The position numbers and the translations under genes were made by a program. A model generated the notes under the pieces. The model was given only the letters and a program-made list of their open reading frames with translations, was not told where the DNA came from and did no database searches. Positions 47,057 to 54,670 of a stretch of 64,000 nucleotides of DNA are shown here, one piece after another. The stretch is from Streptomyces griseomycini. Its GTDB lineage: Bacteria; Actinomycetota; Actinomycetes; Streptomycetales; Streptomycetaceae. Position 1 is the first letter of the stretch, and the number at the start of each line of letters is the position of its first letter. The stretch spans positions 749,042-813,041 of the forward strand of contig NZ_JACHJI010000002.1 in NCBI RefSeq assembly GCF_014203535.1, in the 5' to 3' direction.

Positions 47057-47085
47057 AGTTAGTACTCAATCACTAACTAGGTCAA
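47057..47085 (-). promoter_or_regulatory. Promoter with embedded operator of the TetR gene (leaderless)
   Basis: TTGACC (47080-47085), 17-base spacer, CTAACT (47057-47062) on the minus strand. The operator GTTAGT-N8-ACTAAC (47058-47077) fills the spacer and -10, so a bound dimer would block RNA polymerase. Start of transcription falls at about 47,050. Confidence 0.7.
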
Positions 47086-47188
47086 GGGGGATCCGGGGCC
47101 CGCATCGGGACCCGCCCGCGCGAGGAGAGACGTGAGGGGCGCCTCCCCACGGAGAACGCCCCTCACGCCTTCTTCCTCCGACCCCGCG

Positions 47189-47617
47189 TCAGGCCAGCCG
47201 TACGACCGCCCGCGACATCCCCAGCACCTTCTGCCCGGCGCTGGTCGCCGTGAGGTCCACGCGGACCGTGTTGCCGTCGAGCTTGGCCGCGACCTTGCCG
47301 CTGACCTCGATGGTGGCGCCCCGCTCGTCGTTCGGGACGACGACCGGCTTGGTGAAGCGGACGCCGTACTCCACGACCGCGCCCGGATCCCCGGCCCAGT
47401 CGGTCACCACGCGGATCGCCTCGGCCATGGTGAACATGCCGTGCGCGATGACGTCGGGCAGACCGACCTCCTTGGCGAACTTCTCGTTCCAGTGGATGGG
47501 GTTGAAGTCGCCGGAGGCTCCCGCGTACTGGACGAGGGTCGCCCGGGTCACGGGGAACGTCTGCGCGGGCAGCTCGGTGCCGACCTCGACGTCGGCGTAG
47601 GAGATCTTCGCCGTCAT
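47189..47617 (-). CDS. MaoC-like hydratase, HadB-like subunit
   Basis: 142 residues from ATG 47617; a GTG at 47629 overlaps the upstream stop but is only one base from the GAGGAGG site, so ATG is preferred although its spacing is long. Hot-dog fold with the hydratase motif YAGASGDFNPIHWNEKFA (catalytic Asp and His). It pairs with the next gene, like HadB with HadA/C, as a 3-hydroxyacyl-ACP dehydratase. The heterodimer is inferred. Confidence 0.9.
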   Translation of the reverse strand: MTAKISYADVEVGTELPAQTFPVTRATLVQYAGASGDFNPIHWNEKFAKEVGLPDVIAHGMFTMAEAIRVVTDWAGDPGAVVEYGVRFTKPVVVPNDERGATIEVSGKVAAKLDGNTVRVDLTATSAGQKVLGMSRAVVRLA

Positions 47618-47625
47618 GGTGTTGC

Positions 47626-48078
47626 TCACGCCTCCTCGGCCGCGCGGGCCACCAGCTTGGTCCAGGCGGTCACGACGTGCTCGCCGGCCTCGTCGTGCAC
47701 CTCGCCGCGGATGTCCAGTATGTCGTTGCCGGCCAGCGACTTGACCGACTCGATGGTCGAGGTGACCGTGAGCCGGTCACCGGCCCGCACCGGACGGTTG
47801 TAGACGAACTTCTGGTCGCCGTGCACCACTCGGCTGTAGTCCAGCCCGAGCTGCGGGTCGGTGACGACCTGCCCGGCGGCCTTGAAGGTGATCGCGAACA
47901 CGAAGGTGGGCGGGGCGATCACATCGGGGTGGCCGAGCGCCTTGGCGGCCTCCGCGTCCGTGTACGCCGGATTGGCGTCCCCCACAGCCTCGGCGAACTC
48001 ACGGATCTTCTCCCGGCCCACTTCGTAGGGCTCGGTGGGCGGGTAGGTCCGCCCCACGAAGGACTGGTCGAGCGCCAT
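47626..48078 (-). CDS. MaoC-like N-terminal hydratase subunit (HadA/HadC-like)
   Basis: 150 residues from ATG 48078 (MALDQSFVGRTYPPTEPYEV), with GGAGG ten bases upstream. It has the FAS1-type dehydratase N-terminal fold (KIREFAEAVGDANPAYTDAE, APPTFVFAITF) without the full catalytic Asp-His motif, as expected for the structural partner of a HadB-like subunit. It is the first gene of the pair and overlaps the next one. Confidence 0.9.
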   Translation of the reverse strand: MALDQSFVGRTYPPTEPYEVGREKIREFAEAVGDANPAYTDAEAAKALGHPDVIAPPTFVFAITFKAAGQVVTDPQLGLDYSRVVHGDQKFVYNRPVRAGDRLTVTSTIESVKSLAGNDILDIRGEVHDEAGEHVVTAWTKLVARAAEEA

Positions 48079-48100
48079 GCGCGCGGCACCTCCTGTGTCT

Positions 48101-48133
48101 GGTGTCACTGTGTCACTGGTGTCACTGGTGTCA
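48101..48133. repeat. Short tandem repeat GGTGTCACT
   Basis: GTGTCACT(G) occurs in three full and one partial tandem copy just upstream of the MaoC pair, within its leader or promoter. It may be a replication-slippage tract. Confidence 0.7.
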
Positions 48134-48185
48134 TGAACCGGCGGTGAACACGACGGCCGCGGGTCGGCCGGTGAGGGAAACGACG

Positions 48186-48218
48186 CGAGGCCGCCCCCCG
48201 ACTGCGGGGACGGCCTCG
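48186..48218 (-). terminator. Terminator after rpmG
   Basis: CGAGGCCG (48186-48193) and CGGCCTCG (48211-48218) with further C/G pairing inside form a strong hairpin 15 bases after the rpmG stop. Confidence 0.75.
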
Positions 48219-48232
48219 TGTACGAGCCTGAT

Positions 48233-48397
48233 TTATCGCGTTTCGCGGTGCGCGGTGTGCGCGTTGCAACGCGGGCAGTGCTTCTTCATCTCAAGACGGT
48301 CCGGGTTGTTACGCCGGTTCTTCTTGGTGATGTAGTTCCGCTCCTTGCACTCCACGCAGGCCAGCGTGATCTTCGGGCGGACGTCGGTGGCAGCCAC
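48233..48397 (-). CDS. rpmG: 50S ribosomal protein L33, zinc-binding (C+) form
   Basis: 54 residues from GTG 48397 with AAGGAG seven bases upstream. Sequence [20 protein letters not shown], then [20 protein letters not shown], then [14 protein letters not shown]. Cys14, Cys17, Cys41 and Cys44 make the zinc ribbon, so this is the C+ paralogue; Streptomyces also has a zinc-independent form elsewhere under Zur control. Confidence 0.96.
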   Translation of the reverse strand: MAATDVRPKITLACVECKERNYITKKNRRNNPDRLEMKKHCPRCNAHTAHRETR

Positions 48398-48485
48398 GTG
48401 AGTGCTCCTTGACGAACGGATAGACTGATTTAACGCAAGAAGAGTAGCCGATCGAAGGACCGACCCCGCAATCGGCTACTGTCTG

Positions 48486-48558
48486 TAGCGGTGACCGGAC
48501 TTGAACCGGTGACACAGCGATTATGAGCCGCTTGCTCTACCGACTGAGCTACACCGCT
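48486..48558 (-). tRNA. tRNA-Met (anticodon CAT)
   Basis: 73 bases. Acceptor AGCGGTG/CACCGCT closes perfectly, anticodon arm AGCGG-CTCATAA-TCGCT, T-loop GGTTCAAGTCC. The closed first pair (A-T) suggests the elongator species. 46 bp from tRNA-Thr. Confidence 0.95.
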
Positions 48559-48604
48559 GCGATGCGATCGGGCCCCGCCTCGCGACGGGAACCTCACGCA
48601 CCAG

Positions 48605-48677
48605 AGCCCCAAAACGGAATCGAACCGTTGACCTTCTCCTTACCATGGAGACGCTCTGCCGACTGAGCTATTGGGGC
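48605..48677 (-). tRNA. tRNA-Thr (anticodon GGT)
   Basis: 73 bases. Acceptor GCCCCAA/TTGGGGC, anticodon arm TCTCC-ATGGTAA-GGAGA, T-loop GGTTCGATTCC. It is followed by tRNA-Met and rpmG in the same direction, probably one transcript. Confidence 0.96.
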
Positions 48678-48949
48678 GAGCGATGAAGACATTACACGGT
48701 CCGCGGCCGTTCGCCCAAATCCGTTTCGGACCCCCGTCGCGCACGGCCCCCCGCCCTCGACCACCCCTCCCACCGGTCACGCGGTGCACGCCCGGCGCGC
48801 ACCGCGCACACGGCGGGCCACGCCGGTACGACTATTGCGCTCCTCCCCGCGAGGGGCGGGCCGCCGCCCTAGGCTCGAATCACTCTGCGTGATCTTGTCT
48901 CAGTGTGCTGCGCTTCCCCCCTGCGCGCAGCCCGAGCCCCGGGAGCGCG

Positions 48950-50221
48950 ATGCCCGACAGCCGACCTCAGCCACCGCCCCGCCCCCCGTCCTCGTCGCCG
49001 TTCCCGGCCTCGGGCCCGGCCGGCCCGGCCCCGCTCCTGCTGTGCGGCGCACGGCTCACCGACGGGCGGACCGTGGACGTACGGCTGGGCGGCGGGCGCA
49101 TCGAGGCGGTCGGTACGGCCGGCAGCCTGGCGACGGACGGCACGCGCGCGTGCGGCACCCGGATCGACCTCACCGGTTACCTGCTCCTGCCGGCCCCGGC
49201 GGAGCCGCACGCCCACGCCGACACGGCCCTGTCCGCCGACGTCGGCGGCCCCGTCTCGTACGACCCCCGGGACGTCCGGCGCCGGACGGCGGAGGCCGCG
49301 CTGCTCCAGCTCGGGCACGGGGCGACGGCGCTGCGGGCCCACGTGCGGGTGGGCGACGTGGCCGGGCTCGGCGCGCTGACCGCCGTGCTGCAGGCGCGGC
49401 GTTCGCTGCGCGGGCTGGCCGAGCTGACGACGGTGGCCATGCCCCGGGTGCTGACCGGGGTGGCCGGGGCGGACGGCCTCGCGGTGCTGCGGGACGCGGT
49501 GAAGATGGGCGCGTCCGTGGTGGGCGGCTGTCCGGATCTCGACCCCGACCCCACGGGGTACGTGGAGGCGGTCCTGGAGGTCGCCTCCGAACACGGCTGC
49601 CCCGTCGACCTGCACACGGACGCCGCCGATCCGGCCCGCCTGGCCCGGTTCGCGGCGATGGCCGGCGGGCTGCGGCCGGGGGTGACCCTGGGTCCGTGCG
49701 GCGGCCTCGCCGGGCTTCCCGCCGAGGCCGCCGCGCGGACCGCGGACCGGCTCGCGGCGAACGGGGTGACGGTGGTGTGCCTCCCGCAGGGCGGCTGCGG
49801 AGGCGTCGACCGCCGGGGCACGCCCCCGGTACGGCTGCTGCGCTCGGCGGGCGTGCGGGTGGCCGCCGGGAGCGGTGCCCTGCGGGACGTGTCGAACCCC
49901 GTGGGCCGCGGCGACCCGCTGGAGGCGGCGTACCTGCTGGCCTCACGCCACGGACTGCCCGCCGAGGAGGCCTACGACGCGGTGAGCGCGTCCGCGCGGG
50001 CCGTCCTGGGACTGCCCGAGGTGCGCGTGGAGGCGGGTTTCCCGGCCGAACTGCTTGCCGTGCGGGGCGATCGGCTCTCCGGGGCGCTGTCGCTGGCGTA
50101 CAGCCGCCTCGTGGTGCATCGGGGGCGTGTGGTGGCGCGGACGAGTGCGGTGCGGGAGTACTGCGGTTCGGCGTCGGCGGAACCGGGGCTGCCCCGGCAG
50201 GGGCGGGGCGAGGTGTCCTGA
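48950..50221 (+). CDS. Amidohydrolase (cytosine deaminase-like) with lost catalytic residues
   Basis: 423 residues from ATG 48950 (GGGAG upstream). The fold is clearly that of CodA-type amidohydrolases: GYLLLPAPAEPHAHADTAL, then SALRDVSNPVGRGDPLEA-like C-terminal block. The first metal pair His87-x-His89 is kept, and His222 is kept. The family's catalytic Glu after HTD is Ala225, the family GHC/SHC histidine is Pro249, and the metal Asp of GSD is Gly309. It should not be a normal deaminase. A binding or other role is inferred. Confidence 0.82.
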   Translation: MPDSRPQPPPRPPSSSPFPASGPAGPAPLLLCGARLTDGRTVDVRLGGGRIEAVGTAGSLATDGTRACGTRIDLTGYLLLPAPAEPHAHADTALSADVGGPVSYDPRDVRRRTAEAALLQLGHGATALRAHVRVGDVAGLGALTAVLQARRSLRGLAELTTVAMPRVLTGVAGADGLAVLRDAVKMGASVVGGCPDLDPDPTGYVEAVLEVASEHGCPVDLHTDAADPARLARFAAMAGGLRPGVTLGPCGGLAGLPAEAAARTADRLAANGVTVVCLPQGGCGGVDRRGTPPVRLLRSAGVRVAAGSGALRDVSNPVGRGDPLEAAYLLASRHGLPAEEAYDAVSASARAVLGLPEVRVEAGFPAELLAVRGDRLSGALSLAYSRLVVHRGRVVARTSAVREYCGSASAEPGLPRQGRGEVS

Positions 50222-50415
50222 GGCGGTCGGGGCCGGGGCGGGGGTCGGGGCCGGGGGGCAGAGCGGGGGTGGGGGCGGGGTGTCAGAGCGGGGGCACCCG
50301 GGGAATGCGCGGGAAGTGCACGGGAGGGGTGCGGGGCGGGAAGGGCGTCCGGGGCGGACCGCCGGGGCCGTGGAGTCGTGCGGCGGATGCGGCCCTCCCG
50401 GCGTACGGTCGAGGC

Positions 50416-51072
50416 ATGCGCATTGTCATCGCTGGTGGTCATGGTCAGATCGCGCTGCGCCTCGAACGGCTGCTCGCGGCGCGCGGGGACGAGGCGGCGG
50501 GGATCATCCGCAAACCCGAACAGGCCGACGAGCTGCGGCAGTTGGGCGCCGAACCGATCGTGCTCGATCTGGAGTCGGCCTCGGTGGAGGACGTCGCGGA
50601 GCGGCTGGCGGGCGCGGACGCGGCGGTGTTCGCCGCGGGAGCGGGTCCTGGCAGCGGGGCGGAGCGCAAGGAGACGGTGGACAAGGCGGCCGCGATCCTC
50701 TTCGCCGACGCGGCGGTCCGCGCGGGCGTACGGCGCTTCGTGATCGTGTCGTCCATGGGCGCGGACCCGGCGCACGAGGGGGACGAGGTCTTCGACGTGT
50801 ACCTGCGCGCCAAGGGCGAGGCGGACGCGTACGTACGCGGCCTGGACGCGCTGGACTGGACGATCCTGCGCCCCGGCCAACTCACCGACGACGCCGGCAC
50901 CGGCCTGGTCCGCCTGGAGGCCCGCACGGGCCGCGGCCCGGTCCCGCGCGACGACGTGGCCGCCGTCCTGGCGGAGCTGGTGGACACTCCCGCGACGGCC
51001 GGTCTGACCCTGGAACTGATCAGCGGTCCCGCGCCGGTGTCGGTGGCGGTGAAGTCGGTGGCAGGCAACTGA
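50416..51072 (+). CDS. NAD(P)H-binding SDR-a5-like oxidoreductase
   Basis: 218 residues from ATG 50416. Rossmann motif MRIVIAGGHGQIALRLERLL with GxxGxxxxR; later VIVSSMGADP, a YLRAKGEAD stretch that holds the YxxxK pair, and LDWTILRPGQLTDDAGTG. Typical of the YwnB/HSCARG-like group. Substrate unknown. Confidence 0.9.
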   Translation: MRIVIAGGHGQIALRLERLLAARGDEAAGIIRKPEQADELRQLGAEPIVLDLESASVEDVAERLAGADAAVFAAGAGPGSGAERKETVDKAAAILFADAAVRAGVRRFVIVSSMGADPAHEGDEVFDVYLRAKGEADAYVRGLDALDWTILRPGQLTDDAGTGLVRLEARTGRGPVPRDDVAAVLAELVDTPATAGLTLELISGPAPVSVAVKSVAGN

Positions 51073-51124
51073 GGGGCTCCGACGGGCCGGTAGTCCGACA
51101 GCTTGGGGACCGACCGGAACGGCG

Positions 51125-51337
51125 CTAGAAGAGGGGCATCTGCCCCGGGAACTCCGGTACCGCGTAACCGTCCAGCGAGGGCTGTTCCGCACCCGGTCGG
51201 GCCCTCCTGCGCGACCCCGGACACGAGGTCAGCTCCCCGCTCCCTCGCGCGCCGGGCGGATCATGGCGCGCGTACCGCCCGGCGACTACGGCGATCTCGC
51301 GGCGGCACTCGGGGCAGGCTCTGCGACGGGACGGCAT
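51125..51337 (-). CDS. Small conserved protein with Cys-pair start
   Basis: 70 residues from ATG 51337: MPSRRRACPECRREIAVVAG, then YARHDPPG, then SCPGSRRRA and a C-terminal GYAVPEFPGQMPLF. The CPEC and single later Cys with His resemble a small zinc-binding knuckle. I know similar short proteins from Streptomyces but no function. Confidence 0.7.
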   Translation of the reverse strand: MPSRRRACPECRREIAVVAGRYARHDPPGARGSGELTSCPGSRRRARPGAEQPSLDGYAVPEFPGQMPLF

Positions 51338-51396
51338 GGAGCCAGTGTGCCCCGGGGGTCTCCGTCCGCGAACGCGAAGAGGACGCGCACACGAAG

Positions 51397-51438
51397 AGAC
51401 CCCCTCCGTCCTGCGTTTCCTCAGGACGGAGGGGGTCT
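51397..51438 (-). terminator. Terminator of the tRNA-Tyr gene
   Basis: AGACCCCCTCCGTCCT and AGGACGGAGGGGGTCT form a perfect 16-bp stem with a 10-base loop, 10 bases past the tRNA 3' end. Confidence 0.85.
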
Positions 51439-51447
51439 TCCCCAGTG

Positions 51448-51502
51448 TGGCGGCGCCAGGATTCGAACCTGGGAAGGCTGAGCCGGCAGATTTACAGTCC
51501 GC
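51448..51502 (-). mobile_element. tRNA-Tyr 3' half: attachment-site junction of an integrated element
   Basis: On the minus strand the 3' part of a tRNA-Tyr is intact: anticodon loop CTGTAAA (GTA at 51493-51495), TCTGC stem, long variable arm CGGCTCAGCCTTC, T-arm CCAGG-TTCGAAT-CCTGG, acceptor CGCCGCC and discriminator A. The matching 5' acceptor and D-arm are absent: bases right of 51502 do not resemble tRNA-Tyr. This is what remains at one end when an integrase element enters a tRNA gene and rebuilds the functional copy at its other end (beyond 64,000). SLP1 of S. coelicolor uses tRNA-Tyr. Confidence 0.8.
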
Positions 51503-51972
51503 GCGGCGAGAGCCGCTTGACCTCTTCACTTCTTCGAGAAAGCTATCGGCACCCCACGCCCACCCCATATCACTCTCGCCGACCGTGGGCTGAGCTGTCT
51601 GTATCAACCGTCATCGAGTGCTGGCCTCAGGTCCGTCGCATCCATGCGCGCATGTTCGAACTTCGGGCCGGTCTCAAGTAGGCGGCGGACACCGGCGGCG
51701 GCGTGCTTGGTCAGGATCAGCTCGCACAGGATTGCCCCCCGCCGTTTCGGTGGCGTGGCTCATCCGGTGCTCTTGGCCTCTGGCGGCTTACATCGCCGTT
51801 CGGACCGCACTTCCTCAACAGACTGCGAGCACAGCCGGGCTCGGACGGTCCTGGGTTCCGCACCGATGCGTGCCGGGTGCGACTCATGTTGCAGGAGCGG
51901 AGCGCGCACCTCGCATGACGGCAGGGTGCTGCGGGCGCCTCCTTGATGCCGGTCTAAGACGTGGAGCAGTAA
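51503..51972. other. Non-coding left end of the integrated element
   Basis: 470 bases with only short, unconvincing frames. The first 50 bases next to the tRNA fragment resemble those beside the second tRNA-Tyr-like core at 53654. No integrase or transposase remnant was recognised. Confidence 0.4.
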
Positions 51973-52128
51973 ATGAGCGACGAGAACAAGACGCTGGTCG
52001 TCCTGGTGGTCGTGTTGGTGTTCACGATGGTGAGTTACATCGCCTTCATCAACCCGCCGTTGGGGATCGCGCTCGGCGTCGGCGTCGCGGTGGCGACGCT
52101 GGTGTGGGTGGTTCTGCGCGACAAGTAA
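51973..52128 (+). CDS. Small two-helix membrane protein
   Basis: 51 residues: a polar start MSDENKT, hydrophobic LVVLVVVLVFTMVSYIAF, a short NPPLG turn, then IALGVGVAVATLVWVVL and RDK. ATG 51973 is preceded by GTGGAG. It is the first gene of the element, 163 bp before the sigma-like gene. The two helices in so short a protein suggest a membrane regulator or small subunit; function unknown. Confidence 0.7.
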   Translation: MSDENKTLVVLVVVLVFTMVSYIAFINPPLGIALGVGVAVATLVWVVLRDK

Positions 52129-52291
52129 CGCCTACGAGCGGTGGCCCCGGCCCAATACGGACCGGGGCCACCGCTTGTTCGGACATTCACCCGATCGAGT
52201 GCCTCTGACGCACCGTCCGCACTTTCCCCTTCGCGCTGCGACTCCGATTGCAGAAGGGCCCCGGACTAGCCACAGAGAGGCGCAAACAGAA

Positions 52292-53053
52292 ATGACAGCA
52301 GGACCCGCACAGCGTGGAGTCGGCGACCAGTCGCCGCCGAGCGCCCCAGCACAGAAGCACGGGGTGAGCGGCGCGGCGGTACCGCAGACCTTCCGCGTTC
52401 AGGGTGAACCGGAGACGTCAGGCGCGGCGCTTCCTAACCAGGCGTCGTACGCTGCCGCCGATGCGTCCCCGCCCGTCGACGTCGAAGCGCCGGACTCCGG
52501 CACGACCGCAGCCGACGAGACGGCCCCCGCCGAGTGCCTCCATCAGGAGATCAGTCAGGAACTGTACGAGCACGATGGCTGGCTCGGACGTGTGATCTTC
52601 AAGGCGGGCTACCGCGATCCGGACCTGTCGGAACTCAAGGGTGACACCCAGGTCCGCTACTACCGCGCGCGGTCCAAGCCCGGCTTTACCTTCAGGAACA
52701 GCCCCAAGGCGCTGCTCAGGACCTGCTTCAGCAAGGCGCGGCTCGACTTCCACCGCCGTGAAGGCCGGCAGCCCGAGCCCGTCGAGGAGTTCCCCGAGTC
52801 GTCGGTGTCCGAGGCCTCGGAACTGGACCTGGCGATGCAACGGGAGGCGATCAAGACATTTCTGGAAGAGCACCTGCCAGACGTGTCGGAGCGCACAATC
52901 TACCTCCTCAGGCACCGGGAGCAGATGACACGGACGGAGATCGCCAAGCGGCTCGGTCTCAACCGGGGCACTGTCGCCAAGCGGCTGACGAAGGCGGAGA
53001 AGCACTTGATGTCGCTTCCTGCGGACGTGCTCAACGCCTACTTCCTGCGCTAG
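52292..53053 (+). CDS. Sigma-70 region 4-like DNA-binding protein
   Basis: 253 residues from ATG 52292 (AGAGAGG upstream). The first 85 residues are low-complexity, Pro/Ala-rich. The rest has a sigma-like helical core (FRNSPKALLRTCFSKARLDF) and a C-terminal region-4 helix-turn-helix: REQMTRTEIAKRLGLNRGTV followed by AKRLTKAEKHL. It resembles a divergent ECF-type sigma or a phage-type regulator. It ends at a strong terminator and is followed by a small membrane protein, which might be its anti-sigma partner; that is only inferred. Confidence 0.75.
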   Translation: MTAGPAQRGVGDQSPPSAPAQKHGVSGAAVPQTFRVQGEPETSGAALPNQASYAAADASPPVDVEAPDSGTTAADETAPAECLHQEISQELYEHDGWLGRVIFKAGYRDPDLSELKGDTQVRYYRARSKPGFTFRNSPKALLRTCFSKARLDFHRREGRQPEPVEEFPESSVSEASELDLAMQREAIKTFLEEHLPDVSERTIYLLRHREQMTRTEIAKRLGLNRGTVAKRLTKAEKHLMSLPADVLNAYFLR

Positions 53054-53107
53054 AGCCCCTCTAGGGATCACGGTCTGGGCCCCCGTGATCCCGGGAGGAG
53101 GCTCTAG
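53050..53107 (+). terminator. Two-tier hairpin after the sigma-like gene
   Basis: Outer arms CTAGAGCC (53050-53057) and GGCTCTAG (53100-53107); inner arms GGGATCACGG (53064-53073) and CCGTGATCCC (53083-53092). It starts at the stop codon. Terminator or processing structure. Confidence 0.75.
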
Positions 53108-53152
53108 AACGGGGCTTCCAACACGAAATGACCAAGGAAAGGGCGGAAACGA

Positions 53153-53551
53153 GTGAACAACAACGCTCACGACGTCCTCGTAGAGCTTCTCCGCGAGGAC
53201 GCAGGCACTCAGGAGGGGCAGTCGCGGCCCACTCCTCAAGAGTGGGAACACCACATGGCCGGCATCGCAGCACGTGCGGCACTCGTAGAGGACACCGGGG
53301 AGTCCGACTACGAGCAGTCCGTCGACACCGAACGGGTTCGGGTCGTGCTTAGGATCTCGGTGACGGCCCTCGTCGTCGCAGTCGCAGCCGTTGTGCTTGT
53401 ACTCGCGTTCGTCGGCACCGCAGCAGCGGTAGGGATGACAGCGGTAGCCGTCATCGGCGCCTGCATCCCTCTTCTCGTTGCTCGGCTCTGGCGAGACACG
53501 CCTACAAGCGCTGCGGGAATCTTCGGATTGCCACACCGACACGCGAGGTAA
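53153..53551 (+). CDS. Hypothetical two-helix membrane protein
   Basis: 132 residues from GTG 53153. A soluble acidic N-terminal half (NNNAHDVLVELLREDAGTQE ... GIAARAALVED) is followed by VLRISVTALVVAVAAVVLVL and a second hydrophobic stretch TAAAVGMTAVAVIGACIPLL, then a basic tail. It lies 99 bp after the sigma-like gene. No family recognised. Confidence 0.7.
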   Translation: MNNNAHDVLVELLREDAGTQEGQSRPTPQEWEHHMAGIAARAALVEDTGESDYEQSVDTERVRVVLRISVTALVVAVAAVVLVLAFVGTAAAVGMTAVAVIGACIPLLVARLWRDTPTSAAGIFGLPHRHAR

Positions 53552-53629
53552 ACGTCTCTACTCCTGAGTGACCTCTACTAGTGGCGTCGGTCCATCATGT
53601 ACGCGATGGACCGACGCCACGCAAAAGCC

Positions 53630-53716
53630 GCCAACGCGAGGAACCGCTGGGGGGCAGGTTTACAGTCTGCGTGACGCAACCAGCTTGAGCTGGGACTTTC
53701 CCTCTCTCGGGGGCAC
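53630..53716 (-). mobile_element. Second tRNA-Tyr-like core, possible relic attachment site
   Basis: On the minus strand GCAGACTGTAAACCTGC (53654-53670) reproduces the tRNA-Tyr anticodon arm with one stem mismatch. Decayed matches to T-arm and acceptor lie to the left, and a GGTGCCCCCGAG-like 5' segment to the right. The bases right of it resemble those right of the 51448-51502 junction (shared GCTTGA and spacing). It may be an old att site or the right border of a small first element. Confidence 0.45.
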
Positions 53717-53742
53717 CAACCCAACTTCGGCCCCACCACCAC

Positions 53743-54084
53743 TTAGGTGCGGTCTCTAAACCAGTTCAGGATCCCTCGGGCGTCCGTGATCACGTGCGTG
53801 GACGTCCCGCTCTGCCCGTCGTCGTCCTGGTACCCGTAGTCCTGGCGGATGCCGACGTCGTCGGTGAACGTGTCGGTGAACGTCTCGCGACGTGTGTATT
53901 TCCCGTCGGAGCTCCAGCCGACACGGCTCGTGGTGCGGGTCTCCGTGCGACCCTTGTAGGTCTCGTCGTACTCGTCGAGGAAGTCGCTCAGGAACCTCGC
54001 CTCGTCGTCCGTCAGGCGCGTGCTGGAGACGTCCAGATGCTCGCCGATGTAGTCGCGGAGCCGCTTCTTCTCGTGTCGATCCAC
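53743..54084 (-). CDS. Hypothetical acidic protein
   Basis: 113 residues from GTG 54084, with GGGAGGG as ribosome site. An N-terminal helical part (MDRHEKKRLRDYIGEHLDVS, DEARFLSDFLDEYDETYKGR) is followed by a Thr/Asp/Gly-rich part (RRETFTDTFTDDVGIRQDYG). No membrane segment or known motif. It runs against the rest of the element cargo. Confidence 0.65.
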   Translation of the reverse strand: MDRHEKKRLRDYIGEHLDVSSTRLTDDEARFLSDFLDEYDETYKGRTETRTTSRVGWSSDGKYTRRETFTDTFTDDVGIRQDYGYQDDDGQSGTSTHVITDARGILNWFRDRT

Positions 54085-54670
54085 GTGTCCCTCCCTGTTC
54101 CCGTCCGGTGGCCCGGAGGGCTATCCAGAACGATGTTGATCAAGCCGGCCTCCAGGTCAGGCAGAGCTCGAACTGGGTGGCATTCTCCAAGATTCTCGGG
54201 GAAGACCGTCAGCGATCCGCGGTAGCGGACGTTGAGGATCTTCCAGACGAGCACCAGGTCCGCCGCTTCACCTCGTAGTCACGCTGGGTCACCTCGCCCA
54301 CCCCTTCCTCCCGGTCGTCCCTGCCGACGAGCACACCCGCCGTCCCGCCCCGGCCGGGCTGATCCCACTCACCTGCAACGAGATCCAGCGCCTGTTCACG
54401 ACAGTCCTCGTCCGGCCCATGCGTGATGCGGCCCTTCGGCTCGACTGGTCGGCTTGGCGATGCCGCCATCAGGCCCGAGCGCAGGCCAGTCATTACCGCC
54501 GAAAAGCCACGGACCGGACATGAAGATCACGATCTACGGCTGGAGTATTAGCTTCTTGCGCGATGGACCCGGTACCGCCGTACGGCGGAGACTGCTCACT
54601 GACCAGGGCGTTCCCACCCTATGTCGCTATTCGGCTGACTTTGGCTGCCGATCACCGTAATGATCGCCGA
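54085..54670. other. Intergenic region without a convincing gene
   Basis: 586 bases with several short overlapping frames on both strands, none with a good start, length or known motif. It probably holds the divergent promoters of the acidic protein and the pentapeptide-repeat protein and may contain decayed coding sequence. Confidence 0.4.

Noticed and set aside
51618..52208. Frames in the element's left end as an integrase relic
   Set aside because: No tyrosine-recombinase or transposase motif could be read in any frame.
54209..54493. Possible small gene on the minus strand (94 codons)
   Set aside because: No ribosome site, no recognisable motif, and competing frames of equal quality on the other strand.
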